A DNA stretch of 64,000 nucleotides from Anaspis maculata (GCA_949128115.1 OX421966.1:33745042-33809041); one strand, 5' to 3'. Positions 32,011-43,885 are shown, counted from the stretch's first letter. Notes: generated from the sequence alone by a model not told the origin. Program-made: numbers and translations.

Positions 32011-32220
32011 TTGGAAAGAATTATTAATCATAATCATCTAATCATCAAAATCATCTCAGAAAATCATAACTTCGTCCTTGGAACTAATTTTGAAATTTTA
32101 CATGTTTGTAAAAAAGGACGGCTTTTAGATAGTATAGAGGTTCTTGAAATTTGTAAAGCAACTAATAATTCTGTCCGAAATTGCCTAAAAGATTGTATAG
32201 ATTTCTTTTTTAAACATTTT
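32011..32220 (+). pseudogene. Penelope-like element C-terminal fragment at the palindrome centre
   Basis: The plus frame at the centre reads ENHNFVLGTNFEILHVCKKG, then RLLDSIEVLEI. This pattern (..F.ILH.C.KG..LD..E..EI) resembles the end of the GIY-YIG endonuclease region of Penelope-like retroelements, which combine a telomerase-related RT with that nuclease. No RT or GIY-YIG catalytic residues are present here. The frame continues into arm sequence. Penelope elements often carry inverted or tandem terminal copies, which suits the location, but this identification is from pattern memory only. Confidence 0.45.
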
Positions 32221-33956
32221 TACAACGCCTTTGCTTCTTTCTTTCCATTCAATCATCCTTTCATTCATTCATCACCCACCTTGTACCATTTTTATTAGCT
32301 CTATTATTATTTCATACATTTCCATCAAGTTCTTTTTTCCGTTCTTCCATGACAACATCACAAATGTTATACTGACATCTGAAGAATTTAAAAACAATTC
32401 ACTAATCATTCACACAAACTTTATCTTCACCATTTATACAATGTCGGTGATTCGGTGTGTTATCGTTCACCTTTTATGTACCTACCTACTTGTTTTCTGT
32501 ATTTTATTTTAGACTCCACACTTTGATGAAGAAGGGCCAGAGACCTGCGAAACCGGTCAGAAATAAAAACAATCAATTTGAAGGAAGACTGCGTGCAGAT
32601 CATTCTATTTATGGAAAAAATCGATTTTTGCGGGTTCTTCGGGACATCAAGTATCGATTTCAAAGGTCGAGAAAAAGTACCATTTTGAAGTTGGTGACTT
32701 CTAAACAAAAGTGTGATACCGAATGTAGAAAAAACACATTGAAATTCGCACATTCGCTGTCCACGTTACAGCCCCTGAATTGACACCATGCATATTTTTA
32801 CATAAAATCCGGAAATATATTTTGAGTAATTTTCACTGCGTTTTTGTAGACGCGATATCACAGAGGCTATTGACCAAAAAGTGATGAGTTTTGTACGATC
32901 TCTTGGGAATTTAACGGGCTACATTTGCTTTGCTGGTGCTGGTGCTGTGTTCTGAAGAGATAATAGTTCACAAGCCATTCAGAAAAAAAGAAAATTTTCA
33001 AGGATGGCCCTTTTTTATTGGTCCTAAAAAAAACAAGCTTTTTGGGAATTTCAGTATGTTATTCCACGTTCAATTCTGCATCGATCCACCAAATTTCGTC
33101 AACTTCCGAATTTATTTCCGGTTAAAACCTATTTTGACTGGACTATTATAATATGTGAAGACGTACGTCGTAATTCAGGGGGATTTATTTATTTATATTG
33201 CAAATTTACCGACTACACTTTTACAATGTTTCGATCATCAGCCACAATAATAAATCTGCAGATTTCCCGCCTCAATACACCATGGCCTTCGCGGGGGTGC
33301 GCGGATGGCAGGGGTACGCGAGGGCCTCAGCGCTGCAGTTGTCCGCTGCATGCAGTACATTACAATTCCGTCCCTAGCTCAGTTACTATTCAAGATAAAT
33401 CAAATCTGAAAAAACCGCAAGAATCGCAATGGAATAGGTAACATGGTTTACAGAAGGAACTTTTTTGATTGAACTAGTGGTTACGAAGATAATCGAGTGG
33501 GAGTGGAATGGAAAATGTCATTCAACACGTTACTGAGATATTCAACGTTCTTTGCGCACGAGGCAGTCAAGTTTTACGTGTATTCTAATGGCAAAGTAAA
33601 TGATCACCTTTTTATTCATAAATTATTTACGACAACTTACAGTTGACGGATTTGTTCCAAGCTAATATCAGCCCAAAGCTGACAAACTGTAGAACATTTT
33701 TTAAAAAAACTGTTTTTTCACAAAACCACCCCCATACCGCCCCCACACTGGACGATTTTTTGACGACAAGTGGATTCTTCATCCCCAAGCCATACTACAC
33801 CATAAAAAATGCACCCCAGCTTTTTACCTTTCCGTGCACACGAACTTCTCAAATAAGCACATTTTGCTTCATATTTTCCTCTACTATTAGAGAAGAGTTC
33901 CAGCTTGTCATTCCTTCTAAAATTTCCGAGAACGGTGTTTGGTAAAATTGAAACAA

Positions 33957-35713
33957 GTGACTATGCCTTCTCGTGCGTGAGTCTCAGTAGCGCATTTTCT
34001 CAAAGAGGCATATTGTGAACGTAAAGAAATTTGGTTGAAGGAGAAACACCATTCCTTGTCCACTTTCTTCATTCGAAACTCATTGTGATATTGTGTTATC
34101 AGAATGGGGTACTTGCCAATGAAATAGATTTGAATGAAAATTCTTTCACTCATCAATATATTTTTTTGTTTGAGGGCGGGAGCTGGGAGCGGCGACTAAC
34201 CAACAGTAGTCTATTCTTTCCCATTTTTAGTCGGCCATCCATATAGCGAAAGAATTAGATCGCTATGTCTTCGGGTTTATGTTTTCCATTTATCTCTTAC
34301 TTTGAGGGCAGCGTGTGGGGGTGGCAGCATTCGGCAAAGTTACTGTTGCACAGTTTGAGTTGAGAGTTTCTAAATGTTCAAGGAAATATGACAATCAGTG
34401 AAAATTGTGAAAGTTGCATTTTTTTTGTTTGGGGGCGGACGCTGGAGGCGGCGACTAATCAAAAGTGGCCTCTCTTCCCATTTTAAGTCAGCTATCTATA
34501 TAGCGGAACAATTAAATCGCTATGTCTCAAGGGTTATGTTTTACATTTATCTCTTACTTTGGGGGCGGCGTGTGGGAGCGGCAGAGTTTGGCAAAGAAAT
34601 TCTTCCACAGTTTGAGTTGGGAGTTTCTGAATGTTTGAGGTAACATTGAAATGTAATTCAGTGGAAATTATTGAAAACTGCATTTTTTTTCTTTTGGGGG
34701 TGGAAGTTGGAGGCGGCGCCATGTCAAAAGTGGCCTATTCTTTCCCATTTTTAGTTAGCTATCCATATAGCAAAAGAGTTAGATCGTTATGTCTTCGGGT
34801 TCATGTTTTTCATTCATCTCTCACTTTGAGGGCAGCGTGTGGGGGCGGCAGCATTCGACAAAGTAACTGTTGCACAGTTTCAGTTGGGAGTTTCTAAATG
34901 TGAAGGAAATATGACAATCAGTGAAAATTGTGAAAGTTGCATTTTTTTTGTTTGGAGGCGGCAGCTGGAGGCGGTGACTAATTAAAAGTGGCCTATATTT
35001 TTCCAATTTCAGTCAGCTATCAATATAGTGAAAGAATTAGATCGCTATGTCTTCAGGTTCATGTTTTACATTCATCTCTCACTTTGGGGGCGGCGTGTGG
35101 GAGCGGCAGAGTTTGGCAAAGAAATTCTTGCACAGTTTGAGTCAAGAGTTTCTTAATGTTCGAGGTAACATTATCAGCTAAATCAGTGCAAATTGTTGAA
35201 AGTTGCACTTTTTATCGTTTGGGGGCGGAATCTGGGGGCGGCGACTAACCAAAAGTAGCCTATCCTCTCCCATTTTTAGTCAGCTATTTATATACCGAAA
35301 GAATCAGATCGCTATGTCTTCGGGTTTATGTTTTTCATTTTAAAGTGCTTGGAGGCGGTTTTTAGCAGTTTTTTCATGTCGGTGGCGCATATTGAAGACG
35401 GAATGTTTCTTGGCTTACGTTTATAAGTGGCAACTAGGTATTATCCAAAAAATGAGAACACCAGAGCATCAGGTCTGGTAGAAAGTGCAATATTATGTTA
35501 TTTCAAGTTTATCGGGGGCGGTTTTCTCTATGTTGGCGGCGCAATATAGACATCCAATATAGCCTAGCCCTCCTTTGGGAGTAGCAGCTATGTAACAGCG
35601 AAAAAATTAGAAAGCTAGGTCGTCTAGTTTGGGAGGAGTTCGAGGAACGGACGGACGGACGGACAAAGCGGTTGCAATAGCGATTTTCATCAAGATGAAA
35701 AATGCGCTAAAAT
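33957..35713. other. 1.76-kb insertion specific to the right arm
   Basis: Left-arm sequence is continuous across 29840, while the right-arm homologues are separated: 33885-33956 on one side and 35714 on the other. The insert contains a partial M2 MITE end (34103-34160), the 262-bp tandem repeats and a (GGAC)n run at 35650. No coding motif. Confidence 0.75.
34161..35345. repeat. Tandem repeat, about 262 bp x 4.5
   Basis: Units start near 34161, 34418, 34682, 34940 and 35207 with TTTTTTTGTTTGGGGGCGG. Each contains CGGCGACTAA, a TAGNTATCNATATAGCGAAAGA-like block, CGCTATGTCTTCGGGTT and GGCAGCGTGTGGGGGCGGCAG. G-rich strand on plus. Confidence 0.9.
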
Positions 35714-36110
35714 TTGCTGCTGAACAGGCGGGTAAAAATTATTCACTTCTTAGCGGGCAACATCTTCAAAAATGCTGTTATTAAAATTTCAACACCATAA
35801 ATGGGTTCAGTGGGTACAAGGTATATTAAACATCCGAAATACATGTTGCTCCATCGTTTTCTTGTGTGGAAAAACAATTAAAATCTGATTTATCTGACTC
35901 GCACAAAGAAATCTTTTTTTTTTAAGTAAGACTGGCACAGAGATTATGACAAATGCTTCCAATAATGTTTCCGTAAGAGTTGTTCGTTTGCATTGAGGCA
36001 AATAAAATGAAAAAGTACGGGGGTTGAACAGGTCTTTTTGCACCTTCAAGACATCTTTTACCTTTGGGCAGATGTGGAGGAATCAGCACAACTCGTTTTT
36101 GAGCGGAAAC

Positions 36111-36413
36111 TCAGTGGTAGATACCTACCGACCTTAGGAAGAGTTTGATACCATGAAAGCTTTGGTCGGAATTTTTTCTATCCAGAATGACCCACCGCCT
36201 GGCCTTAATGTCGTTTTCCTCGATACTCAATTGCAGTTTTTCATTGAAGAGTGCCAGGACCTTGGGGTACAAATTTTCTTTTTCTTCAGTTCTGTCTTCT
36301 TCCAGTCCGAATAAGATTGTTTCACTTTGCATCTCTTTGGCTTTCCAATAGTTTGAGGAGACCCCAGGTATATTTTTGAACTTCTGAATGGGTGGACAAC
36401 CCATTATACTCAC
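36111..36413 (-). pseudogene. LINE ORF1-like fragment at the right edge of the giant repeat
   Basis: Minus frame with ILFGLEED, then ENLYPKVLALFNEKLQLSIE and NDIKARR. The block (F.GLEE...L.......F....L.....I..A.R) is the RRM-like core of many LINE ORF1 proteins. The C-terminal 30 residues lie in the inverted-repeat arm. No zinc knuckles are visible. Confidence 0.5.
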
Positions 36414-37540
36414 ATTTAATTAATCTTATTTGAATTAAACTGCCTTACTCACAACCACGATGGTAATTGATTCATTACATACCTAGTACGAGGTCGGGAA
36501 GTGACCCATTGCCGACCTCCCGAGAAAGTGAAGAAATAGTAGCTTTAGAAAGGAAATTTCAAAATTTGGATCGAACCAAACAATAAGTGTGTTAATCAGT
36601 ATTTCCTGAACCACGTTTCAGCAAAATTAATCGGCCTATCTGGAAGTTATGACAAAAAGTTAATTTTCAGATTTCAACTTTTGAACGCCTGTAATCCTGC
36701 AAGCTGAGTACATGGTTGTGAGTAAAATAGTATACATACTTTCGACGGTGAATACATCATTCCAGCTTCGGGCTAGCTCGGCCAGCTCTGTGCCCTCAGC
36801 AGTAATGATGTACTCCCCGTCTCGGTATGTAATATACTATTTCCCGCTTTTACGTTCGCGACGGTCTAGGCGGGATCATCGAGTGGGACCCACCCGGCGG
36901 TGTTTCTTCAACATCCTCGTTTCCTCGCAGATCTCATTGGGGTACTCCTTTTTATTGTTCTTATAAAAGTGTTGAGTATGTTGGGCTCTATATCTAACGA
37001 TTTGAAAGTAAATAAACTCGGTACGCCATAATAAATTTATGGGACATAATTATTTATTCAGTTTATAATACACTACAGCGGTGTGATGTAGAGCGTGGTC
37101 GAATTCGATTTTTATCCATTCTCACCTCTCTTCCTTTGGTTACTTAGTTACTTCTTCCCGTCGTACCTGAATCACCTCGCTTTACAATCTCTCCTTTTTA
37201 ACCCTGCCACTCATAGGTAAGCCTTGCGGTAACCTTGGGCACCCCTCAAATTTCCATCAGTCTCAACAATTTGCTATAGTATTAGCAATTAGAGATAACG
37301 TTACATTCAATGAATAGTCACAAAATACGTAGAAGTCGACGTAGATTCCTCACCGTCTAGGCTTTTAAAGCCGGTATGTGCGATGACCCCTTTTTTTATG
37401 GAGCCTCTTTTAAAAGGCTAAGACTGTTTTTGGGCTATGGTTCTCTCTTGCCCGTTTGGAAAGGATTGGGTTTAGCTTGCCTTTGTATGAGCCTTCAACC
37501 TTCTTTCGCCGTAAACAATGGGTAGGAATTTGTCACCAAA
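36414..37540. other. Non-coding interval
   Basis: No supported gene or repeat. Confidence 0.35.
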
Positions 37541-37544
37541 GAGT

Positions 37545-37865
37545 TACAACTTGTTTCTCGGAGGCGGATCGAAACTCAACATCCAAGGGCCTCAACTCTA
37601 CATCCTAGAGGTGGGTCGGAGCTCGTTAAAAAGTAGCAGCTCATCAGCTTCTGGGTGGGTCGAAACTTGTCCTGGAAGGATATCAGCTCTGCTGCTCAAG
37701 GGAATCGAAACGCATCATCATCAATGAGTTCCAACTCGAAATTCTCCAGGTGGGTCGAGACACATCATCCGGGGTTTCAACTCGGCTTCCTCAAAGTGAG
37801 TCGAGATTCATCATCGAAGGGCTTCAACTCTACTTTCTCAAGGTGGGTCGAAACTCATCATCTCA
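37545..37865. repeat. Minisatellite, 46-49 bp x 7
   Basis: Copies of CAACTCTAC.TTCTCAAGGTGGGTCGAAACTCATCATC with GGTGGGTCG-like cores near 37565, 37611, 37655, 37700, 37750, 37796 and 37845. Because 48 is a multiple of three, open frames run through it and should not be trusted. Confidence 0.88.
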
Positions 37866-39400
37866 CGTCAGTCGCACAACGCACAACTTACCAAAGTCTT
37901 CCATCCTGGGTCAGGAGGCTTCGCAATCTCCACGCCAATACCATACCCTCAGAGACTGGCCAGGTTCTTCACGGACAAGAACTTCGTTTCCACATCTGGA
38001 GGCATATTGTAACGGTAACCTGTCTCAAAACTACTAGTTCCCAGTTATTGTGCTCCGGTGCTCATATGTCGGCGGCTGGGTGTGGGTTCCGTTGGGTGTT
38101 CTCTGAAATTTATAAGGCGCCAATCGAGTGCAAAAGTAATCCTGTTTCTGATCACCCGATAGATCATGAAACTCTGCTCCCGGTAGACCCAAACGCCCGT
38201 AGTAGGCACGATGTACCGCTGAAGCGTCAAACTGACAGCCATACCTTCCAAATGTCACCTTGACAGCTCGTGATAATTTGGAGGGAAAATAAACGATAAG
38301 TGAGGTTATAATAACATGTAATTGCTGGCTTTATTGCGTGAATAAATGATAAAAGTGAATTTTAATTATGAGAAATTGTGTGGCGAGAGACTTCGCACGG
38401 CCTGCGATCGCTTCGCCGCCGTAGGACAAGCCTAGTGGCACTCTTGTCTTGGGCAAGGTGCCCTCTTTGGTGGACCGCTATGCCGATGTTCCGGCGAGAC
38501 TCCGGGACGCCCACAATGCCGAAAAAATCGCGAAGCCCTCCCGTACGACACTCGCTCCCTAACCAGGACCGGCAACGTCCCAACTACCTCACCTTCATGG
38601 CCTACCGGGGCCTCCATGAAACAAATCACGAGCTACCACGAGCAGGACTCTCCCAGACACAGATCCACGATGCTGTCCCGGAAGCTCACAAGACACTATG
38701 GACACGGTCCCCAAGGATGAAATTCCGTCGTGATGCTCCTGACGAAATCAGCAGACAATGACAAGGAACGGCGATTAACAGTTTACTCCCTGTCGGATTG
38801 ATCCATTTCTAATCTTCCTTCTCAGCTGCTATGGGTCCCATCGAAGACTGCGCTTCCTAGTCCGGACTACTGTCGGCCCCGTTGCTAAACGCTAGCAACG
38901 CAAGGACGTCCCGTGAAGACTGAAGGGCGGGAGCTAGGAGGTATCAGAGACCCATATACCGAAGACCGCGCTTGAAACCTATATGAAAATAATAATTTTG
39001 GGGGTCTGGGGCTGCAGGATAAAACGTACCTCGGCGGAGATGGTAACCGGTAGAGCCAACCCCTGCGGGCGGATCGACACCGAGGTTTCGGCTTCGCGGA
39101 AATTATCTGAGTGCTCGAATGTCTTTTCTCTGCTTATCGTCAATAAAAAATCTTATCAAAACCTTTTTATCCGTTTCATTTCCCCACGTCGTTCAAACCG
39201 TTACAATATGACGCACCCGGAAAGCTACCTCGGTTTCTTCGGTGTCGCAGCGGGATCCATGGGTGTGCATTATTTCTTGTGAAGTACTTCTCTCTTCTCT
39301 TGAACCTACCTCATATCAGGTTAGTTGGTGCTTTTGAACTGAATGCCTAAAACAAAATTATTAAAACGAAATCTCGAAAACGATTTATTTCAGGTTTTTA
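37866..39400. other. GC-richer unassigned interval
   Basis: Several overlapping open frames (for example 38378-38761 plus, 38432-38629 minus) with no recognised motif. The base composition is richer in GC than its surroundings. It could be a decayed gene or retroelement leader; I cannot assign it. Confidence 0.3.
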
Positions 39401-39529
39401 TCTCTTCAAAGGTGACTGGTCCTCCGTAGCCTCACATCCAATCCAAACTTCGAATCATTTGCATTCGTTTGTATATAACTTTTCCATCCTTTTCGGCCAC
39501 TCCTCCAATCCGACACAAAATGCCAAAAT

Positions 39530-39705
39530 ATGAAGTATTGCTGGTAGGCTTCAAGCTCCCAGCAGTCCCGGGTTCGATTCCCGGTGAAAAGTCTGGGTGT
39601 TGTGTTGTCCGAAATTTGCACTTTTCTGAGTTTGTATAATTGATTAATAAACGGGCAAACTCCTATGGCAAGAAAAAACCCGATAGGGAGAAAAACATTT
39701 TTTTT
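39530..39705 (+). mobile_element. tRNA-derived SIN­E, second copy
   Basis: B box GGTTCGATTCCCGG (39562-39575), then AAGTCTGGGTGTTGTG, then ACTCCTATGGCAAGAAAAAA and GGGAGAAAAACA before a T run. The body and tail match the SINE at 6764-6950. The 5' half of the tRNA head is degraded and no target duplication was found. Confidence 0.8.
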
Positions 39706-40197
39706 TATTTATATAGTTTTTCAAGGAGTTTACAGTTTTGTCGATATACAGGGAGGGTGGTCCAGGTTATAGTAGCAATAATTCACCATTCGATGGTCAA
39801 TCGAAAACTAGGTCGACATGCATAATTTAATTTTTCTCCAAAACGCTTCCCAGGGGAGATAAAGCCCTTCAAAGTTCGGTTTTTTAATATTTTTTTTTGT
39901 AATAACTTTCAAGTCATTGAAGCCATTTTGACCAAATTTGGTTCAAATGCTAACGAAATAGAAATTCATCACTTGACGCAGATAACTTTTGTTGTCAAAA
40001 TTGTCCAGTGGTGTAGATATGGGGGATTGTTCAACTTCTCCCACCCTATTTTCTACGTCACTGGATATTTTTGGAAAACTATACTTTTTTTGAATTCCTT
40101 GTTCAATTTAAAAAAAGTTACTCTCGTAAAATTTTGATTGGAGGCTTAATTTCCGAGATATTTGGTTTTGAAACTTTGGAAAACGCCTCGAAATCGC

Positions 40198-40231
40198 GAC
40201 GGTGTTGAATTTTTACCAATTCAACACCGTC
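40198..40231. other. Perfect 14-bp hairpin
   Basis: GACGGTGTTGAATT, 6-nt loop, AATTCAACACCGTC. Confidence 0.9.
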
Positions 40232-40254
40232 CTCAACTGTTGAAGTTCTGAATG

Positions 40255-40315
40255 TCGGAAACCCGCGGTAAGTGGAGATCGAACTCACGACCCACATTAT
40301 GGCAGAAAGTTGCAT
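40255..40315 (-). other. tRNA-like (B box) segment, minus strand
   Basis: The minus strand reads GGGTCGTGAGTTCGATCTCC, close to a T-arm and B box. No A box or body could be defined, so this is at most a SINE or tRNA relic. Confidence 0.3.
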
Positions 40316-41952
40316 CTCTTTTTTCTAATCTTCTCGTCAACTTGCAGATTCAAGTTGTCAGTAAAAGAAACCTCGACAGAAACACATTGATTTTAGACAG
40401 ATAATTAAGATTCGGTAAGGATTACGCAGGAATACTCAAAATATTTCAAACTATGCACGCGGTCACTTTTGCATATTATTTCACTCGCCTCTGTTCAAGC
40501 TTTTGTCGCGTACATTCATAGTTCGCTGTACCGAAAACCTGTTGGGGAATTTTCTCAATCATATTGTAAGACCGGAAGGTACCCAACATTTTTGACATGC
40601 ACCGTGGTTTCGCACTTTTTGCTCAACCCTGTATTATTACGAAGTACTCCAGCTCGGGTATCTTGTAATGCTTGTAATACATAAAGAAGAACACGGCGCG
40701 CGGAGAGTGTGCATGCATCGGTGCATTCATTTTCTCTACCACGACACACTTGATTGAGTGTAAGAGAGAATAGTGAATCCGTTCAGGTATCCAGTGATTT
40801 ACCTGATTATTGGATCGAATCCGGCTCTCTCGGTATTGTTTGGTAAACGTTCCTTCCCACGGTCATTTGTTTTGCATGTCGTGCTAATATGTTCGAACTG
40901 TTCGTCCCGAATGCGGAGGCGACTTACCCTCCTCATACGACGGACCACGGAGGACGCCTCCGGGGCTCCGGAGCTTTTGCGGTTCCTCCATGCACAATAC
41001 TACGACATGTGGCCCTTTGTTTTGGGTAGTAACTTTGGATTTATATCTCCGCTGCAGCATATTATCCTCGAGAGGGGGATATGTGGAGGCCGATAATGTC
41101 TGTTTTGCGCCATTTATATTCGCGCAGTGGCTTTTGCAAGGTTGAGATGGTACTTTCGGCTCACCCTGTTTTGACTCCCAGAGGCATTATTCTCTGTGTG
41201 CATCGATATGAGGTAGATAACAATTATGGGCAGAGAGACCTACCTTATGCACCACACACGTATTTCATCGATCAACCGGCTACAACAACGACCACTTTGC
41301 AAATTTCTAGCCATCAGTCCGGGAACAATAATTTCTAAACGCATAATTGCTTTCGACACGCCAGTTGACATTTGCAGTTAGTTTAGTAGAAATCGAATTT
41401 GCATGTCTCACCACAACCTCTCGTAGAAATCTATTCATACGGTGCACTTTTTGTGCAAAAGTAGATATGCTCACTTTCTGGGGATCTACGTGAGTACTAC
41501 AACAAGTATAGATTTTTATCGCAAGTAAGTACCCACCTATACAATTATACATACCTGTAAGCTACCTAGCGGTCGATTGCTTAGTTCGAGTTCGCCGAAT
41601 GCAAATCAATCACACTAAAGCAAGAAAGACACTTGCATGGGAATTAGATACACAGTTGTCTTTGAACTAGCCTCTTCGCTCTATTCGACGATAGGAGGAG
41701 ACTCCTGTTTTTATCATGTATTGTCTGAGGCGCCAGGTTTTATAATAAGTAGATATCTATAACAGATATCTGATTGTTTGAAATATTTGCATTGATGAAC
41801 TAGCGCTATGTCATCTGCCTAAATGAACTTCCTTGATTTCGTTTGTGGTAAGTCTGCAGTATATAAAATATATTGAAAAGAAGAGGTGCAAGGACAGACC
41901 CTTGAGGAAGCCCGTCCCGTCATTCAATCTGTAGCACTTGCTAGTTTGGCCA

Positions 41953-42563
41953 TGTATTATCCGTTCCACCCTTATTTGCCACACAGCAAGCCATGATATT
42001 GTTCTGTTAGGTTTAGCATACCGACGAAACTATCAGTTTCTTGACAAATTTTGACAATGTCAGGTCAAATCCGTTTTCAAGATGCCAAATCATCCGGCAT
42101 CAAACGAAAATACAAGTTTGCAGCATGTTCAGGCCGTTGAGCGCCTACAGTCAGACCTGGCCAAAAACTTGACGGTGAATGGGACCGCTTTAGTTCTTGG
42201 GGTAAGTAAAAACTTACGGCTCTTTTACTCTCAGCTCAAGTTTGACTTGGAGTCAAGCAATTCATGTTTCAGTTTCAAATAATAATTCACCTGTGCTTTT
42301 TTCTCGCTTTCCTTGGGCCTAGACCCCTGGCCCAAATTCTTCTCCACGGCACGGCGTCATCACGGTATCATTGTGGTGATATTGGTTAGAAGTCGGTTTG
42401 ACAGTTTTGACAAAATCGATCTTCGTATTATCAGTGTCAGAGCTACATAATCTTCACTGCGTGAAATCCCTGGTGTGTCTCATTGATACCAACGTAATTG
42501 GAATTTTCCATAGCTTGCTGAGTGGCAAATAAAGGTGAAACAGATAATAGGTGCAGTGGTGCA
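41953..42563. mobile_element. TIR insertion (about 610 bp) in the Jockey-like RT
   Basis: Left GTATTATCCGTTCCACCC and TTATTTGCCACACAGCAAGC; the inverse of the right end has CTATTATCTGTTTCACCT and TTATTTGCCACTCAGCAAGC. Inverted ends of about 45 bp thus interrupt RT coding sequence between the SNRQFEVHH and LPQGS blocks. It contains an open frame with a donor-like GGTAAGTAAA (42082-42282). Confidence 0.6.
42082..42201 (+). other. Candidate exon inside the TIR insertion
   Basis: The open frame starts MPNHPASNENTSLQHVQAVE and reaches CTTGGGGTAAGTAAA, a consensus 5' splice site. No family recognised and no matching acceptor found. Could be chance. Confidence 0.2.
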
Positions 42564-43481
42564 CTTCGAATTGTCTGTTGCTGAGCATATTTTCAAGCTC
42601 AGCGTAACGATGATTTCACAAGGAATTACGTTAATCAACTTCAGAATCATACCATACCTTGTCGCCATATCGTGTCAAAGGCAGCTGTCGGATCAATAAA
42701 TACTGCGACTAATTTATTTAGATCTTGGAAGCCTTTTTCAACGTACCTACGTGGTTAGCGCCATTACTCGATTGCAGCAATCACGATTTGGCCGGAAACC
42801 CGCTTGTTAGATGGGGACATGTTGAAGTGCTCTTGATGAAATTCTGTGGTGTATCAGTCTTTCAAACAATTTATAATGTACAGTATACACTCAACAATGC
42901 AATTGGTCGGTAGTTCTCAGGAACATTACCTCCTCTGCCAGGCTTCCAAATTACGAAAATCTTTGTTTTCTTGAATAATTTTACATGTTTTCCAGTTTTT
43001 AAACATATTTGTATAGAATTTTGCCAAGAACTGTGGTAGGACCTACATGCTTAAGAAATTCCGGATAAATGCCATCCAAGCACGCAGCCTTCCCGGTCTT
43101 CACTCTTATTAGAGCTGTTACCACTTCGTCTTCTGAAAATTCATCAGAGAACTCTCGGCTTGGTGTTAAAGTGGCCACCTTTTGCTTTAGTTTGAGTCTG
43201 ATTCGCTTAGTTTCATTCTCATCTTCTTGGCTTGATTTTCTCGTTAGGTTCACGATTCTTCTTGCTATTTCGTAAGGTTTTACCTCACTTGTTTGAACAC
43301 TTGGCAATGTAAAGTTTGTTCCAAGTTTATGTAACAGACACCATGCTTTTTTGCTTGATTTTGTAAAGTCTAAGTTTTTCACAAGTTGGGTCAATTTTCT
43401 TCTCTACTCTGATCCAAAGCTTGTAACAGCTCATCTGCAATCATTAAGTCTTTGGTGTTTTTGTATGATTCATACAATGGG

Positions 43482-43885
43482 CTACTTGCCCAAATTTTTT
43501 TTATTGGCTTAATCGAAAGTATGGGCAAAAATATTGTACCCGTATTTTTTCTTTTTCCTAAATTCCCAAAATTGCGGCCGTAGTGTCTGTTTGAAAAATA
43601 TATTTGTGACGTCACAAATATACTAAAAACTAAACAAACAGCACTGTTGGGTTGAAAACTCAAAAAACAGTTAGAGTGGCTTAACAATATTTGAAAAATA
43701 CAGACAGAAAAATTTCACTAAAGATTCCCGACTTTTACCAACCTTTTGAAAAAAAAAATCGAAAAAAAAATCTTCTTAATCAATGGATATATTTTCCGGA
43801 AATTTTCAGAAAATACTATTTATTACTCTTGTTGATGATTGAAAGTGTTTCCAGTCAAATCTGTTTCATTGGCAAGTACCCCATT
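43482..43885. mobile_element. TIR MITE, family M2, copy 2
   Basis: Ends AATGGGCTACTTGCCCAA and the inverse of TTGGCAAGTACCCCATT. Collinear with 24249-24654 over about 400 bp. Interrupts LINE coding between CHE and YESYKNTKD. A partial third copy lies at 34103-34160. Confidence 0.9.

Larger units (their letters stand above)
29336..36213. repeat. Giant inverted repeat, 6.9 kb
   Basis: Three minus-strand frames on the left (30322-30534, 30736-30951, 31026-31247) are reproduced almost residue for residue on the plus strand at the right (33643-33945, 33226-33441, 32930-33151). Mirror coordinates sum to 64177 in all three cases, so there are no net indels across about 0.9 kb. Arms run 29336-31590 and 32613-36213. 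A second alignable inner pair (31803-32003 with 32172-32400) surrounds a loop of about 170 bp. Differences between arms are a MITE in the left arm, 1.76 kb of extra sequence in the right arm, and non-homologous DNA at 31590-31800 versus 32400-32612. Confidence 0.93.
39710..41739. other. Non-coding interval with small repeats
   Basis: The 39.75-40.15 kb part (GGTGGTCCAGGTTATAGTAGC ... AAAACGCTTCCCAGGGGAG) looks like a decayed mariner-type or similar dispersed repeat, since CGCTTCC.AGGGAG also occurs near 58310. No coding frame is supported. Confidence 0.35.

Noticed and set aside
30322..33945. Three pairs of identical 70-100 codon open frames read as duplicated genes
   Set aside because: Their mirror symmetry comes from the giant inverted repeat; none has a recognisable domain.
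37655..38263. 202-codon plus-strand open frame
   Set aside because: The first third is minisatellite and the rest lacks motifs; other frames are equally open.
37866..38761. GC-rich open frames as a host gene or BEL/Pao retroelement
   Set aside because: No catalytic or zinc-knuckle motif on either strand.
40255..40315. Full SINE on the minus strand
   Set aside because: Only a B-box-like segment is visible; no body, tail or duplication.
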